Below, piece by piece: positions 11,886 through 14,161 of a DNA stretch of 14,161 nucleotides. Numbering within the stretch: the stretch's first letter is position 1; each line of letters begins with the position of its first letter. The stretch spans positions 1 through 14,161 of the forward strand of contig JACQPW010000042.1 in NCBI GenBank assembly GCA_016207285.1, in the 5' to 3' direction. This DNA comes from Candidatus Kerfeldbacteria bacterium (GTDB lineage: Bacteria > Patescibacteriota > Patescibacteriia > UBA9570). The position numbers were made by a program, and so were the translations under genes. A model generated the notes under the pieces. It searched no databases. It was not told where the DNA came from and worked only from the letters and a program-made list of their open reading frames with translations.

Positions 11886-12752
11886 ATGTTTGCATCCATT
11901 ATCCTCAGTCGAGAGCAGTTTCCTGCCCTCTTACACGAAACGCCGGTCCCACCCAACCTATTATATATCCGCGGTAATGCAGCTAGCCTGCAGCAACCCA
12001 GCATCGCTATTGTCGGTAGTCGAGCCATGACACCCTATGGTGCCGAGGTCTGCCGTTACCTGACCGAGGGTTGCGTCCGGGCTGGTTTAACCATTGTGAG
12101 TGGCTTAGCGACCGGCATTGATGCCGTTGCCCATGAAACCGCCCTAGCCTGCCACGGACAAACCATTGCCGTACTCGGATGCGGAACAGCGGAAGAGGTC
12201 ATTTTTCCAGCTGGCCACCGCCAGTTAGCCAGACGGATTATAGCCAACGGTGGTGCGTTAGTATCCGAATATCCGGATGAAACCGCCGCCCGGCGCCATC
12301 ATTTTATTGCCCGCAACCGTATTTTGGCTGGATTAAGTTTAGCCACGGTGGTGGTAGAAGCCGCCGATCGCTCGGGTGCCATCAATACTGCCCACCATGC
12401 GTTGGAGTCAAACCGGCTGGTGTTTGCGGTGCCTAGTTCAATTTTTAGCGCCCGCTCACGCGGCTGCCACCGCCTGATTCAAGCCGGTGCGATCTTAGTG
12501 CAATCGGTAGAGCAGATTATAGCTGAGTTACAGTTGATCTTACCCACCATTATCCCAGCAGTAGAATCGACCGGAAACCCAATCCAGCAAGCCATTATCG
12601 TCTGCTTACAACACGCTCCCGCACACGTGGAACAACTGGTGCAACAACTCGGTTTTGATGCTAGTGTGTTGCAAGTAAACTTGACAGAATTAGAAATACA
12701 AGGAATAGTACGGAAGAATATTTGGATGATGTATGAAATTAGTCATCGTTGA
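11886..12752 (+). CDS. dprA: DNA-processing protein DprA, lacking the N-terminal SAM-like domain
   Basis: DprA loads RecA on incoming single-stranded DNA during natural transformation. From the ATG at 11886 the protein has 288 residues. The Rossmann-like core is complete: IAIVGSRAMTPYG (about 40-52), SGLATGIDAVAH (about 72-83), AVLGCGTAEEVIFPAGH, ALVSEYP, FIARNRILAGLS and VVVEAADRSGAINTA. A winged-helix-like tail follows (QLVQQLGFDASVLQVNLTELEIQGIV). There is almost nothing before the core, so the SAM-like domain found in many homologues is missing. The frame opens at 11799 but that codon precedes the promoter. A leaderless start at the GTG at 11856 is a weaker alternative. It overlaps topA by 20 bases; dprA next to topA is a known arrangement. 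Confidence 0.93.
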   Translation: MFASIILSREQFPALLHETPVPPNLLYIRGNAASLQQPSIAIVGSRAMTPYGAEVCRYLTEGCVRAGLTIVSGLATGIDAVAHETALACHGQTIAVLGCGTAEEVIFPAGHRQLARRIIANGGALVSEYPDETAARRHHFIARNRILAGLSLATVVVEAADRSGAINTAHHALESNRLVFAVPSSIFSARSRGCHRLIQAGAILVQSVEQIIAELQLILPTIIPAVESTGNPIQQAIIVCLQHAPAHVEQLVQQLGFDASVLQVNLTELEIQGIVRKNIWMMYEISHR

Positions 12753-14161
12753 AAGTCCAACCAAAGCTAAGACCATCAAGCGGTTTCTCCCGGATGGCTT
12801 CGTGGTTGAATCTAGTTTGGGTCATATCCGCGACTTACCGCAATCGGCTAGCGACATTCCCCTGCAGTACAAAAAAGAACCATGGTCTCGCTTAGGGATT
12901 GATGTGGAGCACGATTTCAAACCGCTGTACATTGTGCACTCAGACAAAAAGAAACATATTGCCGCTTTAAAGAAGCTCGTCAAAGCAGCGGATGAAGTGT
13001 ATCTAGCGACTGATGAAGACCGCGAAGGAGAGGCCATCAGTTGGCACCTGTTAGAAGTACTACAACCCACCGTGCCCATTAAACGGATGGTGTTTCATGA
13101 AATTACCAAAGAAGCCATCCTGAACGCTTTGGAACATCCACGGGTAGTAGATATGCATCTGGTGGCTGCCCAAGAAACGCGCCGTATTTTAGACCGTCTC
13201 TATGGTTACGAAATCTCACCTATTTTATGGCGTAAAGTAGCCCCGAAATTATCCGCTGGACGGGTGCAAAGTGCTGCCCTCCAACTAATTGTAGACCGAG
13301 AAAAAGCCCGGATGGCTTTTACCACCGCCGGCTATTATGATGTCACTGTCGATTTTGGTTTCTCCGGAAAGGTCACGGAAGTGGCAGGTAAAAAAATTGC
13401 TGTTGGTAAAGATTTTGATAGTCATGGAAAAGTCACTGGAGATGTCGCAGTCTTAGATCAGGCTATGGCCCAAGTTTTGGCCGAACGTATTCAACAACAA
13501 ACTTGGAAGGTCAGTGACGTTCAACAGAAACCGTTAACGCTTACTCCTAAGCCTCCCTTTATTACTAGCACGTTGCAGCAAGATGCCGGCAGTAAATTTG
13601 GTTGGCCAGCTGGTAAAACCATGCGTGTAGCCCAACGCTTATACGAACAAGGTTACATCACCTACATGCGTACCGATTCGGTAACCTTGTCTGGTGAGGC
13701 CATGGCTGCTGCTCGGCAAAAAATTGCTAGTATGTACGGCGAAGATTATGTAGCCCCGACGCCGCGCCAATATAAGAGTAAAAATAAGACGGCGCAGGAA
13801 GCCCACGAAGCCATTCGTCCAGCTGGTAAAGAGATGCGTAATCCCAGTGAGGTGGGATTAAGTGATGAAGAAGGTCGCTTGTATGATCTGATCTGGAAAC
13901 GAACGATGGCTTCGCAAATGGCGGACGCCAAAGTACAACAAACTTCGATTCAATTACGCTATGATGATGTCATGGCTCAAGCTAGTGGTCGCACCGTGCA
14001 GTTTGCTGGCTTTATGAAAGCCTACAGCGATACTAGTAGTGATGCTGATGAGGTAGTGCTGCCACCATTAAACGCCGGTGCTACCGTCTTGGCTAAGGAT
14101 GCCACCGCTAACGAACATAGCACCAAATCACCAGCTCGTTACACTGAAGCTTCGTTAATTA
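12733..14161 (+). CDS. topA: DNA topoisomerase I (type IA), 3' end beyond the window
   Basis: The enzyme relaxes negative supercoils by single-strand passage. I read 476 codons from the ATG at 12733 to the window edge. The TOPRIM domain is intact: KLVIVESPTKAK with E7, GHIRDLP, and the acidic triad DEDREGE (94-100). ETRRILDRLYGYEISPILW and LSAGRVQSAALQL follow. The active-site Tyr is 311 in YITYMRTDSV, and EAHEAIRP is present. The remaining core and any C-terminal zinc fingers lie outside the window. The start lies 20 bases inside the end of dprA in the +1 frame with only a weak GGA upstream, so translation is likely coupled. The gene has no promoter of its own that I can see. It is omitted from closed-ORF lists because it lacks a stop here. 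The identification is secure. Confidence 0.96.
   Translation, partial: MKLVIVESPTKAKTIKRFLPDGFVVESSLGHIRDLPQSASDIPLQYKKEPWSRLGIDVEHDFKPLYIVHSDKKKHIAALKKLVKAADEVYLATDEDREGEAISWHLLEVLQPTVPIKRMVFHEITKEAILNALEHPRVVDMHLVAAQETRRILDRLYGYEISPILWRKVAPKLSAGRVQSAALQLIVDREKARMAFTTAGYYDVTVDFGFSGKVTEVAGKKIAVGKDFDSHGKVTGDVAVLDQAMAQVLAERIQQQTWKVSDVQQKPLTLTPKPPFITSTLQQDAGSKFGWPAGKTMRVAQRLYEQGYITYMRTDSVTLSGEAMAAARQKIASMYGEDYVAPTPRQYKSKNKTAQEAHEAIRPAGKEMRNPSEVGLSDEEGRLYDLIWKRTMASQMADAKVQQTSIQLRYDDVMAQASGRTVQFAGFMKAYSDTSSDADEVVLPPLNAGATVLAKDATANEHSTKSPARYTEASLI

Noticed and set aside
1..14161. CRISPR arrays, insertion sequences, tRNA or rRNA genes
   Set aside because: No regularly spaced repeats, transposase motifs, tRNA arms or rRNA signatures were seen on either strand.

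Overview
The window looks like bacterial chromosome from a small-genome lineage, most likely Candidate Phyla Radiation (Patescibacteria). This is an inference from gene style, not from a marker gene. The signs are very tight packing with many overlapping starts and stops, shortened versions of universal proteins (a 771-residue Mfd, a 187-residue MscS-type channel, a short DprA), standalone envelope proteins of unknown role, few Shine-Dalgarno sites, and promoters set so close to start codons that transcripts should be leaderless. UGA is used as a stop, so the code is standard rather than the UGA-Gly code of some CPR groups.

Layout. (1) 1-869, minus strand: a lone receiver-domain response regulator overlapping signal peptidase I (lepB, cut by the left edge). 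(2) 934-4343, plus strand: an LCP (LytR-CpsA-Psr) cell-wall enzyme, the ribosome-assembly GTPase Der and peptidyl-tRNA hydrolase, each overlapping the next. (3) 4344-5329: two long hairpins without U-tracts, a secreted protein of unknown function with unusual codon use (minus strand), and, unannotated by ORF logic, a probable structured non-coding RNA gene on the minus strand (about 5265 to 5138). (4) 5330-7645, plus strand: a minimal Mfd (transcription-repair coupling factor). (5) 11804 down to 7623, minus strand: a six-gene operon with overlaps of 4, 4, 4 and 8 bases and one 2-base gap. It encodes a membrane-anchored alpha/beta-hydrolase-like protein, an MscS-type channel, a secreted TSP3/cupredoxin-like protein, a glycosidase-like lipoprotein, a macro-domain-like protein and a membrane-anchored repeat protein. 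(6) 11886-14161, plus strand: dprA overlapping topA (cut by the right edge).

Main points for a second look. The RNA at 5138-5265 has a 17-bp-spaced sigma70-type promoter, a 26-position closing stem with 25 pairs, a second stem whose loop displays CUCCUCCU (the complement of a Shine-Dalgarno sequence), a small third hairpin, and a seven-U terminator. Most departures from perfect symmetry become G-U pairs only when read on the minus strand, which fixes the strand. All three divergent junctions (RR/LCP, ncRNA/mfd, hydrolase/dprA) use the same design: two overlapping core promoters sharing the -35 region, with start codons 6-7 bases after the -10 box in three of the six directions. In the six-gene envelope operon several proteins look like enzyme or metal-binding folds that have lost key residues (hydrolase Ser and His, cupredoxin Cys and His, glycosidase Asn-Glu), so it may be an operon of pseudo-enzymes acting as binding or structural parts of the cell envelope.
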